From Bacteroidaceae bacterium (lineage in GTDB: Bacteria > Bacteroidota > Bacteroidia > Bacteroidales > Bacteroidaceae), in the NCBI GenBank assembly GCA_017416705.1, contig JAFQBG010000006.1, positions 28,117 through 92,116 of the forward strand: a stretch of 64,000 nucleotides of DNA. Direction: 5' to 3'. Below are positions 38,248 to 47,936 of the stretch, piece by piece. Position 1 is the stretch's first letter; each line of letters begins with the position of its first letter. Under the pieces are notes generated by a model. The model did no database searches and had not been told where the DNA came from. It saw only the letters and a list, made by a program, of their open reading frames with translations. The translations under genes and the position numbers were made by a program.

Positions 38248-38331
38248 CGTCCGACACAAGTAATTCATTTTTATTTCCACCGAAACAGACATAACATATT
38301 CAGGCAAATTCTGAAAAAGTATTTGAAATAT

Positions 38332-39459
38332 ATGGCAGGAATATATCTACATATACCTTTTTGCAAACAACGTTGCAAATATTGCGCTTTTTACTCATCG
38401 ACAAAGCACTCGCTAAGGGAGTTATATGTAAATGCGCTATGCCACGAACTGACCACACGACGCAACTATATAAAAGAGGATATAAAGACTATATATTTCG
38501 GTGGCGGCACTCCCAGCCTGCTCACCCTCGGCGACCTTGCAAAAATACTCGACACCATCGGTAGCAATTTCGAAGTGGCCAAAGACGCCGAGACCACCAT
38601 AGAAGCCAACCCCGACGACCTCTCCACCGAGTATCTGGAAGCATTGCTCAAACTATCGTTCAATCGTCTGAGCATGGGGGTACAAAGTTTCAGTGACCGT
38701 CAACTGCAAGCCCTCGGACGTCGGCACGATGCACAAAAGGCACGCAAAGCGTTCCTCGATGCACGTGCAGCCGGTTTTCAAAACATCAGCATCGACCTGA
38801 TGTTTGCCCTACCCTCGTCGTCGGGCACCGAATGGCAACATAGCTTGCAATACGCCACAGAACTAAACCCCGAACATATTTCAGCATACAACCTCACCTA
38901 CGAAGAGGATACTCCGCTGTACAACGAATTGCAAAAGGGCAACATAGAGCAAATTAGCGAAGAAGAGAACATAGCACAATTCGAGCAGCTCATGCAAACC
39001 ATGGAAAACGCAGGATACAGGCACTACGAAATATCCAATTTTGCAAAGCCCGGCTACGAAAGCAAGCACAACAGCAGTTACTGGAACGACACCCCCTATT
39101 TAGGTTGCGGTGCAGCCGCCCACTCCTACGACGGAGCGTCGCGCAGGTGGAACATCAGCGACATAGAACAATATATAATAGGTATAGAAAAAGAGCAGCC
39201 CCTGTTTCAGGAGGAACACCTGAGCATACAAGAAAAATACAACGACACCATACTCACAAGGCTTCGTACCTCAAAAGGGATATGCACAAAGGATATACAG
39301 GAAAATTTTGGCAGCGACATAGCGGCATACATGGCAAAAGCAGCCGCTCCACACATTGCAAGCGGTTGTCTTGAACAATCCCAAGGTTGCATATCGCTAA
39401 CCCGCAAAGGAATTTTCATAAGCGATTATATAATTCGCGACCTGATAATGGTAAACTAA
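38332..39459 (+). CDS. hemW: Radical SAM protein HemW (coproporphyrinogen III oxidase-like)
   Basis: 375 residues from the ATG at 38332 (MAGIYLHIPFCKQRC). The longer frame from 38245 begins inside the promoter region. The radical SAM cluster motif is C11-x3-C15-x2-C18; FGGGTPSLL, EANPD, RLSMGVQSF and the HYEISNFA...HNSSYW segment follow, as in HemW. HemW binds heme and is thought to act in heme trafficking rather than as a coproporphyrinogen oxidase, which it is often misnamed. It is followed 17 bases later by the GH35 gene. Confidence 0.93.
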   Translation: MAGIYLHIPFCKQRCKYCAFYSSTKHSLRELYVNALCHELTTRRNYIKEDIKTIYFGGGTPSLLTLGDLAKILDTIGSNFEVAKDAETTIEANPDDLSTEYLEALLKLSFNRLSMGVQSFSDRQLQALGRRHDAQKARKAFLDARAAGFQNISIDLMFALPSSSGTEWQHSLQYATELNPEHISAYNLTYEEDTPLYNELQKGNIEQISEEENIAQFEQLMQTMENAGYRHYEISNFAKPGYESKHNSSYWNDTPYLGCGAAAHSYDGASRRWNISDIEQYIIGIEKEQPLFQEEHLSIQEKYNDTILTRLRTSKGICTKDIQENFGSDIAAYMAKAAAPHIASGCLEQSQGCISLTRKGIFISDYIIRDLIMVN

Positions 39460-39476
39460 TCATTAAAAAAACATAT

Positions 39477-41354
39477 ATGAGAAGATTTATTCACCTGCTA
39501 CTATTTGCCATACTTCCAATAGTAGCAAATTCACAAGAGAAACTAACGTTCGAAATCAAGAATGGAGATTTTTATGTAAACGGCAAAGCCACCCCGCTCC
39601 TGTCGGGCGAGATGCACTATTCGCGCATACCACACGAATATTGGCGTCATCGTCTGCAAATGATGAAAGGCATGGGACTTAACACCGTTGCCACATACGT
39701 ATTTTGGAACTGGCACGAAACAGCTCCCGGCGTATGGGATTTTGCAGGCGACAAGAACCTTGCCGAATATATTAAGATTGCAGGCGAAGAGGGCATGATG
39801 GTTATACTGCGTCCCGGCCCATACGTATGTGCCGAGTGGGAATTTGGCGGTTATCCTTGGTGGTTGCAGAATATCGAAGGCATGGAGATAAGACGCGACA
39901 ACGAACAATTCCTTAAACACACCAAGCTATACCTTGAACGTTTATATAAAGAGGTAGGACACCTGCAATGCACGAATGGCGGTCCCATCATAATGGTACA
40001 ATGCGAGAACGAGTTCGGTTCATACGTATCGCAGCGTCAGGACATCCCATTGGAGGAGCACCGCGCCTACAATGCAAAGATAAAACAACAACTTGCCGAT
40101 GTCGGTTTCGACGTACCGCTCTTCACTTCGGATGGCAGTTGGCTTTTCGAGGGCGGCAGCACCCCCGGCGCGCTCCCCACAGCCAATGGCGAGAGCAATA
40201 TCGAAAATTTAAAGAAGGTGGTAAATGAATACCACGGCGGCCAAGGCCCCTATATGGTAGCAGAATTCTATCCCGGATGGCTATCGCATTGGGCAGAGCC
40301 CTTCCCCCAAGTGAGCGCAAGCGAGATAGCACGACAGACCGAGGACTACCTTAAAAACGATGTATCGTTCAATTTCTACATGGTGCATGGAGGCACAAAC
40401 TTCGCATTCACAAGCGGTGCCAACTACGACAAAAAACGCGACATCCAACCCGACCTCACAAGCTACGATTACGACGCCCCCATTAGCGAAGCCGGATGGG
40501 TGACACCCAAATACGACTCCATACGCAACGTCATAAAACGCTACGCACAATACGACATACCCGAAGCACCTGCACAGATACCCCTGATAGAGATACCCTC
40601 AATAAAACTCGACAAAGTAGCCGACGTAATAAGCTATGCCGAGCGTCTCGACGCAGTGAGCAACGTATCGCCCCTCACATTCGAGCAATTGAACCAAGGC
40701 TACGGCTATGTACTTTACAGCCGCCGTTTCAACCAACCCATAAGCGGCACGCTCGAAATACCCGGCCTGCGCGACTATGCCGTTGTTTACATAGATGGCG
40801 AGCAGGTGGGTGTACTGAACCGCAATACCCAAACATACGAAATGGAAATAGAAGTTCCGTTCAATGCCACCCTGCAAATTCTTGTCGAGAACATGGGTCG
40901 CATAAACTACGGCAGCGAAATTGTGCATAACACAAAAGGCATAATAAGCCCGGTGAAAATAGCCGGACAAGAAATCATGGGCAACTGGGAAATGTACCGC
41001 CTGCCTATGAGCGAAATGCCCGACCTTGCACAAATGGGACGCGCCGTATGCAAGAACGGCACTACTCAGGCTACACGCCTCAAAGGATGTCCGGTGCTAT
41101 ACGAGGGCACATTCACCCTTGACGAGACCGGCGACACATTCATCGACATGGAGGCATGGGGCAAAGGCATAATTTTTGTAAACGGGCATAATATAGGCCG
41201 TTACTGGCAGGTAGGCCCCCAGCAGACGCTCTACATTCCCGGAGTATGGTTGAACAAGGGCGAAAACAAGATTGTAATTTTCGAGCAGCTGAACGACACT
41301 CCTCAAAGCGAGGTTCGCACTGTTAAAACCCCTGTGCTCACCAATTTAAAATAG
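39477..41354 (+). CDS. Secreted GH35 beta-galactosidase
   Basis: 625 residues from the ATG at 39477, with a signal peptide (MRRFIHLLLFAILPIVANSQ). The GH35 (beta/alpha)8 barrel has LLSGEMHYSRIP, YVFWNWHE, RPGPYVCAEWEFGG, acid/base Glu179 in QCENEFGSY and nucleophile Glu263 in MVAEFYPGW. The C-terminal beta domains include the jelly-roll W-GKGIIFVNGHNIGRYW. It would release terminal beta-galactose in the periplasm or at the surface. It has no susCD neighbours here and shares the hemW operon by position. Confidence 0.95.
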   Translation: MRRFIHLLLFAILPIVANSQEKLTFEIKNGDFYVNGKATPLLSGEMHYSRIPHEYWRHRLQMMKGMGLNTVATYVFWNWHETAPGVWDFAGDKNLAEYIKIAGEEGMMVILRPGPYVCAEWEFGGYPWWLQNIEGMEIRRDNEQFLKHTKLYLERLYKEVGHLQCTNGGPIIMVQCENEFGSYVSQRQDIPLEEHRAYNAKIKQQLADVGFDVPLFTSDGSWLFEGGSTPGALPTANGESNIENLKKVVNEYHGGQGPYMVAEFYPGWLSHWAEPFPQVSASEIARQTEDYLKNDVSFNFYMVHGGTNFAFTSGANYDKKRDIQPDLTSYDYDAPISEAGWVTPKYDSIRNVIKRYAQYDIPEAPAQIPLIEIPSIKLDKVADVISYAERLDAVSNVSPLTFEQLNQGYGYVLYSRRFNQPISGTLEIPGLRDYAVVYIDGEQVGVLNRNTQTYEMEIEVPFNATLQILVENMGRINYGSEIVHNTKGIISPVKIAGQEIMGNWEMYRLPMSEMPDLAQMGRAVCKNGTTQATRLKGCPVLYEGTFTLDETGDTFIDMEAWGKGIIFVNGHNIGRYWQVGPQQTLYIPGVWLNKGENKIVIFEQLNDTPQSEVRTVKTPVLTNLK

Positions 41355-41371
41355 CACAAAGCCCGGCGCGA

Positions 41372-41428
41372 TACATAGATATAAAAAACGTTCCGAATTA
41401 AATTCGGAACGTTTTTTATATCTATGTA
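41372..41428. terminator. Very long bidirectional terminator
   Basis: Palindrome of about 27 bp per arm centred near 41400 (TACATAGATATAAAAAACG... and its complement), between the convergent GH35 (+) and glmM (-) genes. Unusually long and almost perfect. Confidence 0.9.
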
Positions 41429-41436
41429 TGTTTTTG

Positions 41437-42825
41437 TTACATCAGGCTGTTGGCAAGTGCAAGTATCTCCTCGCCGATTGCGTCGGCAGCCTCCTGTGTG
41501 GGGCCTTCGGAATATACACGAACGATAGGTTCGGTGTTGCTCTTGCGCAAGTGTACCCATTTATCGGGGAAGTCGAGTTTCACGCCGTCGATGGTGTTTA
41601 TCTCGGCCTTGCCTGCATAGGTAGCCTTGATTTTTTCGAGCACAACATCTACATCGGTTCCGGGCTTCAAATCTATTCTGTTCTTACCCATGAAGTATGC
41701 AGGATATGTGGCACGCAGTTCGCTCACTGTTTTTCCTTCGTGCGCAAGGTGGCTAAGGAACAAGCAGATACCTACAAGAGCATCGCGACCATAGTGGCAG
41801 TCGGGATAGATGACACCACCGTTTCCTTCGCCGCCTATCACAGCGCCGGTCTCTTTCATTTTGGTAACTACGTTAACCTCACCCACTGCCGATGCATTGT
41901 ATTCGCCGCCGCGAGCGTTTGTCACGTCGCGAAGCGCACGTGTCGATGACAAGTTCGAAACAGTGTTTCCGGGTGTATGTTTAAGCACGTAATCGGCAAC
42001 GGTGACAAGGGTATATTCCTCGCCGTACATATCGCCGTTCTCGCAAATAATAGCCAAACGATCTACGTCGGGATCGACAACAAAGGCCACATCATTACCG
42101 CCTTTTGCCATAAGCCCCATTATGTCGGTAAGGTTCTTTGCCAAAGGCTCGGGGTTGTGTTGGAAATCGCCTGTCGGCTCGCAGTACAATTTTTCCACGC
42201 TTTTAACACCCAGCTCCTCGAACAACATGGGCAGTATAACGCCACCTACCGAGTTGACACAGTCGATAGCCACTCTGAAACCGGCTTTTCTGATAGCCTC
42301 TTTGTCCACCAAGGGCAGGCTCAACACAGCCTCTATGTGTTTGCGGTTATATGTATCGTCGGCACGATATTTTCCAAGTGTCTCCACATCGGCGTAATCG
42401 AACTCCTCGGCCGACGCTATGCGCAGAACCTCCTTGCCCTCCTCGGCGTTTAGGAATTCGCCTTTTTCGTTAAGCAATTTAAGAGCGTTCCACTGACGGG
42501 GGTTGTGACTGGCTGTGAGTATTATTCCGCCACAAGCCTCTTCCATGGTTACAGCCAATTCGGTAGTAGGGGTAGAAGCCAAGCCTATATCCACGACATC
42601 GAATCCCATACCCATGAGAGTACCGCACACAATGTGGTTTACCATTGCGCCCGACAAGCGAGCATCGCGACCTACAACAATTTTGTTTGTTGTCTTGGTT
42701 GTTGTTTTACGAATTAACGCAGCGTATGCCGACGTTAATTTCACAATGTCGAGGGGAGTCAATCCTTCATCGGCATGTCCGCCGATGGTGCCTCGAATTC
42801 CTGAAATTGATTTAATCAGTGTCAT
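41437..42825 (-). CDS. glmM: Phosphoglucosamine mutase
   Basis: 462 residues, alpha-D-phosphohexomutase. The start is SISGIRGTIGG; the phosphoserine loop is TASHNPRQWN; the metal loop is DPDVDR; the sugar loop is GGEGNGG; the phosphate loop is RKSNTEPIVRVYSE. It interconverts glucosamine-6-P and glucosamine-1-P for UDP-GlcNAc synthesis. Phosphomannomutase is an alternative, but the Bacteroidota protein of this length beside DUF4827 is normally annotated as GlmM. It overlaps the DUF4827 gene by 14 bases. Confidence 0.88.
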   Translation of the reverse strand: MTLIKSISGIRGTIGGHADEGLTPLDIVKLTSAYAALIRKTTTKTTNKIVVGRDARLSGAMVNHIVCGTLMGMGFDVVDIGLASTPTTELAVTMEEACGGIILTASHNPRQWNALKLLNEKGEFLNAEEGKEVLRIASAEEFDYADVETLGKYRADDTYNRKHIEAVLSLPLVDKEAIRKAGFRVAIDCVNSVGGVILPMLFEELGVKSVEKLYCEPTGDFQHNPEPLAKNLTDIMGLMAKGGNDVAFVVDPDVDRLAIICENGDMYGEEYTLVTVADYVLKHTPGNTVSNLSSTRALRDVTNARGGEYNASAVGEVNVVTKMKETGAVIGGEGNGGVIYPDCHYGRDALVGICLFLSHLAHEGKTVSELRATYPAYFMGKNRIDLKPGTDVDVVLEKIKATYAGKAEINTIDGVKLDFPDKWVHLRKSNTEPIVRVYSEGPTQEAADAIGEEILALANSLM

Positions 42826-43441
42826 AGAGTCTTTCGGGTGTAAATGTTATATTATATGAACAAGGATATACGTATGATGCAGCCTGCGATGTTCCTTTGG
42901 TGTGCGGCACAATGAGATTTACCTTTGCCACTTGCGACTGACGGCGTGTCATGTATATGTAGGGCAACGCTGTCAGCCAACCGGTGGGTACATAGCTTCC
43001 ATAATAGGAGTACATGTAACCACTTGTAAATGTAGCGGAATAGGAGCCATCCTCGTATGTCACGCGCATCACGTCGGGGTTGTCCGAATCGTATATATTA
43101 CCAAGGATAGTGTCGCCCTCGGATATATTGTATTCCGAGAATCGCACCAACAGAGTAAGCGTCTCGCCGTCTTTCATTTGGCGTGCATCCTCCAACCCTT
43201 TGGGGTTGCGTTCTATCTGCATATATACGTCGTCGATGAGCACATACTCGTTATTGGCTACATCGGTAACCGAATCTACTATAAATTCGCTGAACGGGAT
43301 TATATTTATCCCCATCTCGCTTATATATGCACCAACAGCCGCACGCTCGGCTTTTTTCATATCCTCATAGGTCTTTTCATCGTCACATGCGCACACCGCG
43401 AGCGATAGCAGCATTATTCCCCATAACCATTTATTTCTCAT
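42812..43441 (-). CDS. DUF4827 lipoprotein
   Basis: 209 residues from the ATG at 43441. The signal MRNKWLWGIMLLSLAVCAC ends in a lipobox Cys. The body (TYEDMKKAERAAVGAYISEMGINIIP ... DGETLTLLVRFSEYNISEGD ... YVPTGWLTALPYI) is the DUF4827 type, with an FKBP-like pattern (charge-rich helix, later GWLTALPYI like the peptidyl-prolyl isomerase loop). The isomerase link is a guess. Co-transcribed with glmM. A TATCTTCGCAT box lies at 43564-43574. Confidence 0.8.
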   Translation of the reverse strand: MRNKWLWGIMLLSLAVCACDDEKTYEDMKKAERAAVGAYISEMGINIIPFSEFIVDSVTDVANNEYVLIDDVYMQIERNPKGLEDARQMKDGETLTLLVRFSEYNISEGDTILGNIYDSDNPDVMRVTYEDGSYSATFTSGYMYSYYGSYVPTGWLTALPYIYMTRRQSQVAKVNLIVPHTKGTSQAASYVYPCSYNITFTPERLYDTD

Positions 43442-43502
43442 ATATCTGTTCAATGTTAAGCAGTTTTTAGTTCCCAATAATTATTTCCTTATGAAAACTG
43501 TT

Positions 43503-43550
43503 CATTTAATCGCTTGGCGATATGAATTTAGCAGTTTCCGAGTTTTATTC
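43503..43550 (+). repeat. Interspersed repeat, copy 3
   Basis: Shares CTTGGCGATAT-AATTTA and CAGTTTC-GA with copies 1 and 2, but is more diverged (a substitution in the core and a 2-base deletion). It lies in the DUF4827 upstream region. Confidence 0.65.
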
Positions 43551-43632
43551 TTCTTGTAAATTCATGCGAAGATACAAAATCTACTTATAATATTGAAAAA
43601 AAAGTAATTATTTAAATGAAAATAACAGTTTT

Positions 43633-44667
43633 TTACTCGGTGAGTTTCGATTTATACTTTGCAATAGCCGCTTTGAAACGTTCTACGGCATAGTCCAACG
43701 TGCCGTAAACCTCGCCTCCCGATGCGTTTTTGTGTCCTCCGCCACAAAAAAACTCGGCGGCTACTTCGTTGCAAGGAAAATCATCGACGCTGCGCAACGA
43801 CACGTTGACTTTCCCGGGGACCTCCTCGCGCAAGAGACACGAGAAACGTATGCCTTTTATCTGCAACGGCACGTTCACCAGCCCCTCGGTGTCGCCCTTG
43901 GCGGCATTGAAACGTCGCAAATCCTTGTATGTAAGTGTCATCAACGCCGCGTTGCAAGCCGAAAAAACACGCAGTTTCTCGTACATAACAAAACCGGTCA
44001 GTTTCATTTTGTTCAACGTGGCATTGTAGAATACTTTGCGGTAAGTTATATCTTTGTCAACGCCTGCCTCCAAGAGCATTGCCACTATAATGTATATATC
44101 CTTGCGGTTCGATGCGTAGGCAAAATTTCCTGTATCGGTCATTATGCCCACATAGATACACTCGGCAATATTTTTGCTGAGGGCCTGCAATCCGCCCAAT
44201 TCATATATTATATGGAAGACAAGCTCGGCGGTGGAACAAGCCGCAGGCTCCGATATTTGCACATCGAACCCCTCCTCGGGTTGCAGATGATGATCTACAA
44301 GCAGTCGCGGAACAGCAAGCCCGGCAACCACCGTTCCAAGCTCCGATATGCGCGACAGGGCGTTGAAGTCGAGGCAAAAGACCACATCGACGCTATGCAG
44401 ATAATCGACAGCAGCCTGTTTCTGACTCTCATAGATGATTATTTCATCTGCGGCAGGCATCCATTTAAGGAAGTCGGGGAAGTCGTTGGGCACAATAACT
44501 TTGGCCTCCTTGCCCATGGCTGCAAGGTATTGCATGAGTGCCAACGACGACCCTATGGCATCGCCATCGGGGTTGCGATGTACAAGCACTGCAAAACGTT
44601 TCGCGCCGTCTATGTTTTTCTTCAACGCCTCCATTTTCGAGGCATCAATCATTTTATCGAGTTCCAT
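43633..44667 (-). CDS. nrnA: DHH-family phosphoesterase (NrnA-like oligoribonuclease/pAp phosphatase)
   Basis: 344 residues. DHH domain motifs are HRNPDGDAIGSSLAL, FCLDFN, the name motif LVDHHLQ and GIMTDTGNF; the DHHA1 domain near the end has FFCGGGHKNASGG. Such enzymes cleave nanoRNA and pAp using manganese in the cytosol. It has its own TATCTTCGCAT box (44754-44764) and two tandem palindromes in the leader. Confidence 0.9.
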   Translation of the reverse strand: MELDKMIDASKMEALKKNIDGAKRFAVLVHRNPDGDAIGSSLALMQYLAAMGKEAKVIVPNDFPDFLKWMPAADEIIIYESQKQAAVDYLHSVDVVFCLDFNALSRISELGTVVAGLAVPRLLVDHHLQPEEGFDVQISEPAACSTAELVFHIIYELGGLQALSKNIAECIYVGIMTDTGNFAYASNRKDIYIIVAMLLEAGVDKDITYRKVFYNATLNKMKLTGFVMYEKLRVFSACNAALMTLTYKDLRRFNAAKGDTEGLVNVPLQIKGIRFSCLLREEVPGKVNVSLRSVDDFPCNEVAAEFFCGGGHKNASGGEVYGTLDYAVERFKAAIAKYKSKLTE

Positions 44668-44708
44668 AATATATCAGTGGCGGTTTAAATTCCAAAAACT
44701 TTTTTTGC

Positions 44709-44741
44709 ACAGCAGGCTGTTTTGCATCCACAGCCGGCTGT
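44709..44741. promoter_or_regulatory. Tandem 12-bp palindromes in the nrnA leader
   Basis: ACAGCAGGCTGT (44709-44720, one mismatch) and ACAGCCGGCTGT (44730-44741, perfect) have centres 21 bp apart, two helical turns. They lie just downstream of the TATCTTCG box at 44757-44764 and upstream of the nrnA ATG. A repressor-type operator is possible. Confidence 0.5.
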
Positions 44742-44840
44742 TATTATATATGAATGCGAAGATACAGAAAAAGATTATAAAAACAGGCAATAAACAGGTA
44801 CAATTAGGCAATAGAAACAGATTTATTCGAAAGGAACAAG

Positions 44841-46952
44841 CTATCGGTCACTCATACTCACAAACCTGACACCGGTTTTGTCGCATAGCATTTTCACTGC
44901 CCCTTGTGTAAGGTCGATGCAACGCACCCCCAATTGTGAACACTCGCGTGCTATACGCTTGCGACTATTTGCATAGAGCGTGGCATCCATTACCACATAG
45001 CGCGACGGATATCGCAACAACAATTCTTTAATATCGCCCAAGAAGCCACGAACAATATAGACGCAGTCCACAGGACGCACAACCGTTTCATCGAGCCAAC
45101 AATCATCGTCAAGCAAAGCCACTCGGCGTTGGGCAAAATTCAACATATAGCCCGAGAAGGCTATTTTCTCATCGGAATAGTCGTTCGTAATAATTTGCGG
45201 TGTATTCAGCCCCTGCCGACGACAATAGGGTTCAACCACATATTGCATAGATAGTTCCCACTCGGGATAACTGCTCACAATATAGTTTTTTTCCTTGGAG
45301 CAGACCGCATGAACAGCCGGGAACTCCTTGTTATTATAAAAAAGCATATAGCGCGAGGCATCCTCCTTGTCGGTAAGTACGTAGCACACATAAGCAGCCA
45401 CGCACAAAGCCAATGCCACAGATGCCGCTATTTTTCTTCGGCAAACGACGGCCGCCACAAGAAAATAGAAAAGTCCCGAAAACAGCAAAAGCCAACCGAG
45501 CCCCATATACGGCAATTCCAACGAGGCATAGGGTGCCGAAGCCACATACTGCAAAAAGCCATTCAAAGTATCCAAAACCACACCAAGCATGCACGCTACA
45601 CACGACGACAATGCCGCCACAGGCATGACGGCCACAGCCACCACCGCCAGCAACATTATCACAAAGGCAATAGGCACCACCACGATATTGGTAATGAGGA
45701 AATAGAGCGGGAACGTGCCGAAATAGTACCACACAAAAGGCGATGTACCCACCTGCGCCGCCAACGACACAGCAACCACACCCGCAAAATAATGATACAC
45801 CCTGCCGGCATCGTCGGCACGCAACAAGCGCAATATGGGGCGTTGCAGCAACAGTATGGCTGCCACAGCCGAGAACGACAGCTGAAAACCAACGTCGAAC
45901 AGCCAACGGGGATATATGGCCAGCATTATCAGCGCAACCAATGCAAGCGAGTTCAACGAGGAGTTATCCCGTTGCATGCAACGCGCCAGCGACATCAAAG
46001 TAAAGAGCAATGCCGCACGCACGATAGATGGCGACAGCCCTGCCATAAGAGCAAAGCACCACAGGAAAGCCACAACGATTAATTCACGTACCACCACAAG
46101 CCAACGCCTGCTCTTGCGCACCGGCAGCAGGAATGTAAATATCATATAGAACATTCCCAGATGCAACCCCGACAATGCCAACAGATGCCCTGCCCCTGCT
46201 GTGGCAAAATAATCGCGCATGCCCCTTGTAAGCTCGCTTCGCTCGCCCAGCGTGAGCGCAGCCAACACCGCAAGCCCTGTTTGTCCAATATCCATGTCCG
46301 AAAAATATTGGAAAATATGTTCCCGCAGCATAAGTGCCTTCATGCGCAGGGTATGTTTCTCGGTGCCAAGGACGCGCCAACCATCAATAGGCAGATAGAC
46401 CGTTCCTGTCACCCCGTTGACATAGGCATGCAGCCGGGCATCGAACTCGGCCGGGTTACCCGAATTTTTGGGAGCAGCCACCTTCCCTTCGAAGTATATG
46501 CGATGCCCTATGCGCAATGCCTCGGCATCGTAGCTATTGGCAAAATATATGTTCACCGTACCCTCGCGACGTGCCCCAAGCAGGCTGTCGCGCCCTATTC
46601 GCGTTACATGGGCACGTACCTTGGCCGAACGCTCACCAAGATGCGGTACCTCCAACAGCACCGCCTCGAAACGTCCTTTCTGTCCACTCCATTGCATCGC
46701 CATCTTGCGACGGTCGCCTTGCTCGGCAAGCATACCAAGCAAGAACATCGACAGGGTGACGGCAACCCCAAAAAGCCAACGCGGAGCGTTGTCACGCATA
46801 GCCACGCACGCCAGCACAAAGGAAAAGGCAAAAAGCAGCAGCGTAAGCCACATGCCCGACGCCGCTGTCATATACGAAAATGCAATTCCCGCCATAAGCG
46901 GGAATATAAATTTCAGCATAGGGTTGTTTTCGAATAACGCCCCTACCGACAT
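44841..46952 (-). CDS. comEC: ComEC/Rec2 family DNA-uptake channel protein
   Basis: 703 residues from the ATG at 46952; a GTG at 46988 overlapping the rpe stop could add 12 residues. Helices at the N-terminus are followed by the DUF4131 region, then the Competence domain with the motif LLALSGLHLGMFYMIF and about nine membrane segments. The C-terminal soluble part (last 170 residues) occupies the place of the metallo-beta-lactamase nuclease domain but shows no HxHxDH motif, so it is probably non-catalytic, as in many Bacteroidota. It may move single-stranded DNA across the inner membrane. Confidence 0.88.
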   Translation of the reverse strand: MSVGALFENNPMLKFIFPLMAGIAFSYMTAASGMWLTLLLFAFSFVLACVAMRDNAPRWLFGVAVTLSMFLLGMLAEQGDRRKMAMQWSGQKGRFEAVLLEVPHLGERSAKVRAHVTRIGRDSLLGARREGTVNIYFANSYDAEALRIGHRIYFEGKVAAPKNSGNPAEFDARLHAYVNGVTGTVYLPIDGWRVLGTEKHTLRMKALMLREHIFQYFSDMDIGQTGLAVLAALTLGERSELTRGMRDYFATAGAGHLLALSGLHLGMFYMIFTFLLPVRKSRRWLVVVRELIVVAFLWCFALMAGLSPSIVRAALLFTLMSLARCMQRDNSSLNSLALVALIMLAIYPRWLFDVGFQLSFSAVAAILLLQRPILRLLRADDAGRVYHYFAGVVAVSLAAQVGTSPFVWYYFGTFPLYFLITNIVVVPIAFVIMLLAVVAVAVMPVAALSSCVACMLGVVLDTLNGFLQYVASAPYASLELPYMGLGWLLLFSGLFYFLVAAVVCRRKIAASVALALCVAAYVCYVLTDKEDASRYMLFYNNKEFPAVHAVCSKEKNYIVSSYPEWELSMQYVVEPYCRRQGLNTPQIITNDYSDEKIAFSGYMLNFAQRRVALLDDDCWLDETVVRPVDCVYIVRGFLGDIKELLLRYPSRYVVMDATLYANSRKRIARECSQLGVRCIDLTQGAVKMLCDKTGVRFVSMSDR

Positions 46953-46987
46953 ACCTTCATTATGATTTATTCCGTTCACGAAGCCCA

Positions 46988-47638
46988 CTACAATGCACGC
47001 AGCGAATCAATAACAGCAACAGGGTCATTGGCCTTGAACACCGCATTGCCGGCAACAAGAACATCGGAACCTGCATCGGCAAGCAAACGTCCTGTTTCGA
47101 CATTAACACCGCCATCTACCTCGATTAGTGCGCTTGACGATGTTGCCTCAATGAGTTCGCGCAGTTCGCGCACTTTGTTCACGGTATGCGCAATAAACTT
47201 CTGTCCGCCAAATCCCGGATTTACACTCATCAGCAGCACCAAGTCAAGGTCGGCTATTATATCTTTGAGCATCATCACCGGGGTCGATGGATTCAGCGTT
47301 ACACCTGCCATCATGCCCGACTCCTTTATCTTCATGACAGCACGGTGCAGATGCGTTTCGGCCTCGTAGTGAATGTTCATCACGCGGGCCCCAAGCGCTT
47401 TCACCGGTTCAAGATAGTTCATAGGATTTACCACCATCAGATGCACATCCAAGGGCTTATTGCACAATTTAGCGACGTATTGCAAGACAGGCGGGCCAAA
47501 CGACAGATTGGGAACGAACACCCCATCCATGATATCTATATGCAACCAATCGGCATTACTGCCGTTTATCATATTCAAATCATCTTGCAGATTTCCAAAA
47601 TTTGCCGACAGCAACGACGGCGACACCAACTGACTCAT
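46988..47638 (-). CDS. rpe: Ribulose-phosphate 3-epimerase
   Basis: 216 residues, TIM barrel. Motifs are SPSLLSANFGNL, LHIDIMDGVFVPN, DVHLMV, VLLMSVNPGFGGQKF and EVDGGVN, with catalytic Asp and metal-binding histidines. It interconverts ribulose-5-P and xylulose-5-P. It is upstream of comEC, an arrangement frequent in this order. A TATCTTCGCAT box lies at 47762-47772, about 125 bases upstream. Confidence 0.96.
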   Translation of the reverse strand: MSQLVSPSLLSANFGNLQDDLNMINGSNADWLHIDIMDGVFVPNLSFGPPVLQYVAKLCNKPLDVHLMVVNPMNYLEPVKALGARVMNIHYEAETHLHRAVMKIKESGMMAGVTLNPSTPVMMLKDIIADLDLVLLMSVNPGFGGQKFIAHTVNKVRELRELIEATSSSALIEVDGGVNVETGRLLADAGSDVLVAGNAVFKANDPVAVIDSLRAL

Positions 47639-47881
47639 AGTCTATTATTGTTTATCATTTATAAAACTCGTACAAAATTTGTGCCGTTTCGGGCCCCGCA
47701 TCAGCCGTTTGGCAAATGCCCGCTCCACTTAAAGGAAACACAATTTTTATCTTTATTATTTATGCGAAGATAGTATAAAGCATTCTATTTTTCCAAGCAA
47801 ATGGGCAAAATTGTGAAAACAAAATAGAACTCATTTCGTGGCAAGCAAAACAGTTGCTCATTCAGGAGAATTCTTACATAT

Positions 47882-47921
47882 AAAAAAAGAGCGACAACCA
47901 TTGGCTGTCGCTCTTTTTTTA
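47882..47921 (-). terminator. Terminator after the GH85 gene
   Basis: Stem AAAAAAGAGCGACA / TGTCGCTCTTTTTT with a 9-base loop, just after the GH85 stop on the minus strand. Confidence 0.85.
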
Positions 47922-47936
47922 TGTATTGTCTATCAA

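Noticed and set aside
38245-38331. Longer N-terminus of HemW
   Set aside because: The first ATG lies within the -7 promoter box, and HemW proteins start at the MAGIYLHIPF segment.
43732-46937. Large + strand ORFs opposite nrnA and comEC (318, 257 and 258 residues)
   Set aside because: Shadow frames; the minus-strand products carry clear family motifs.
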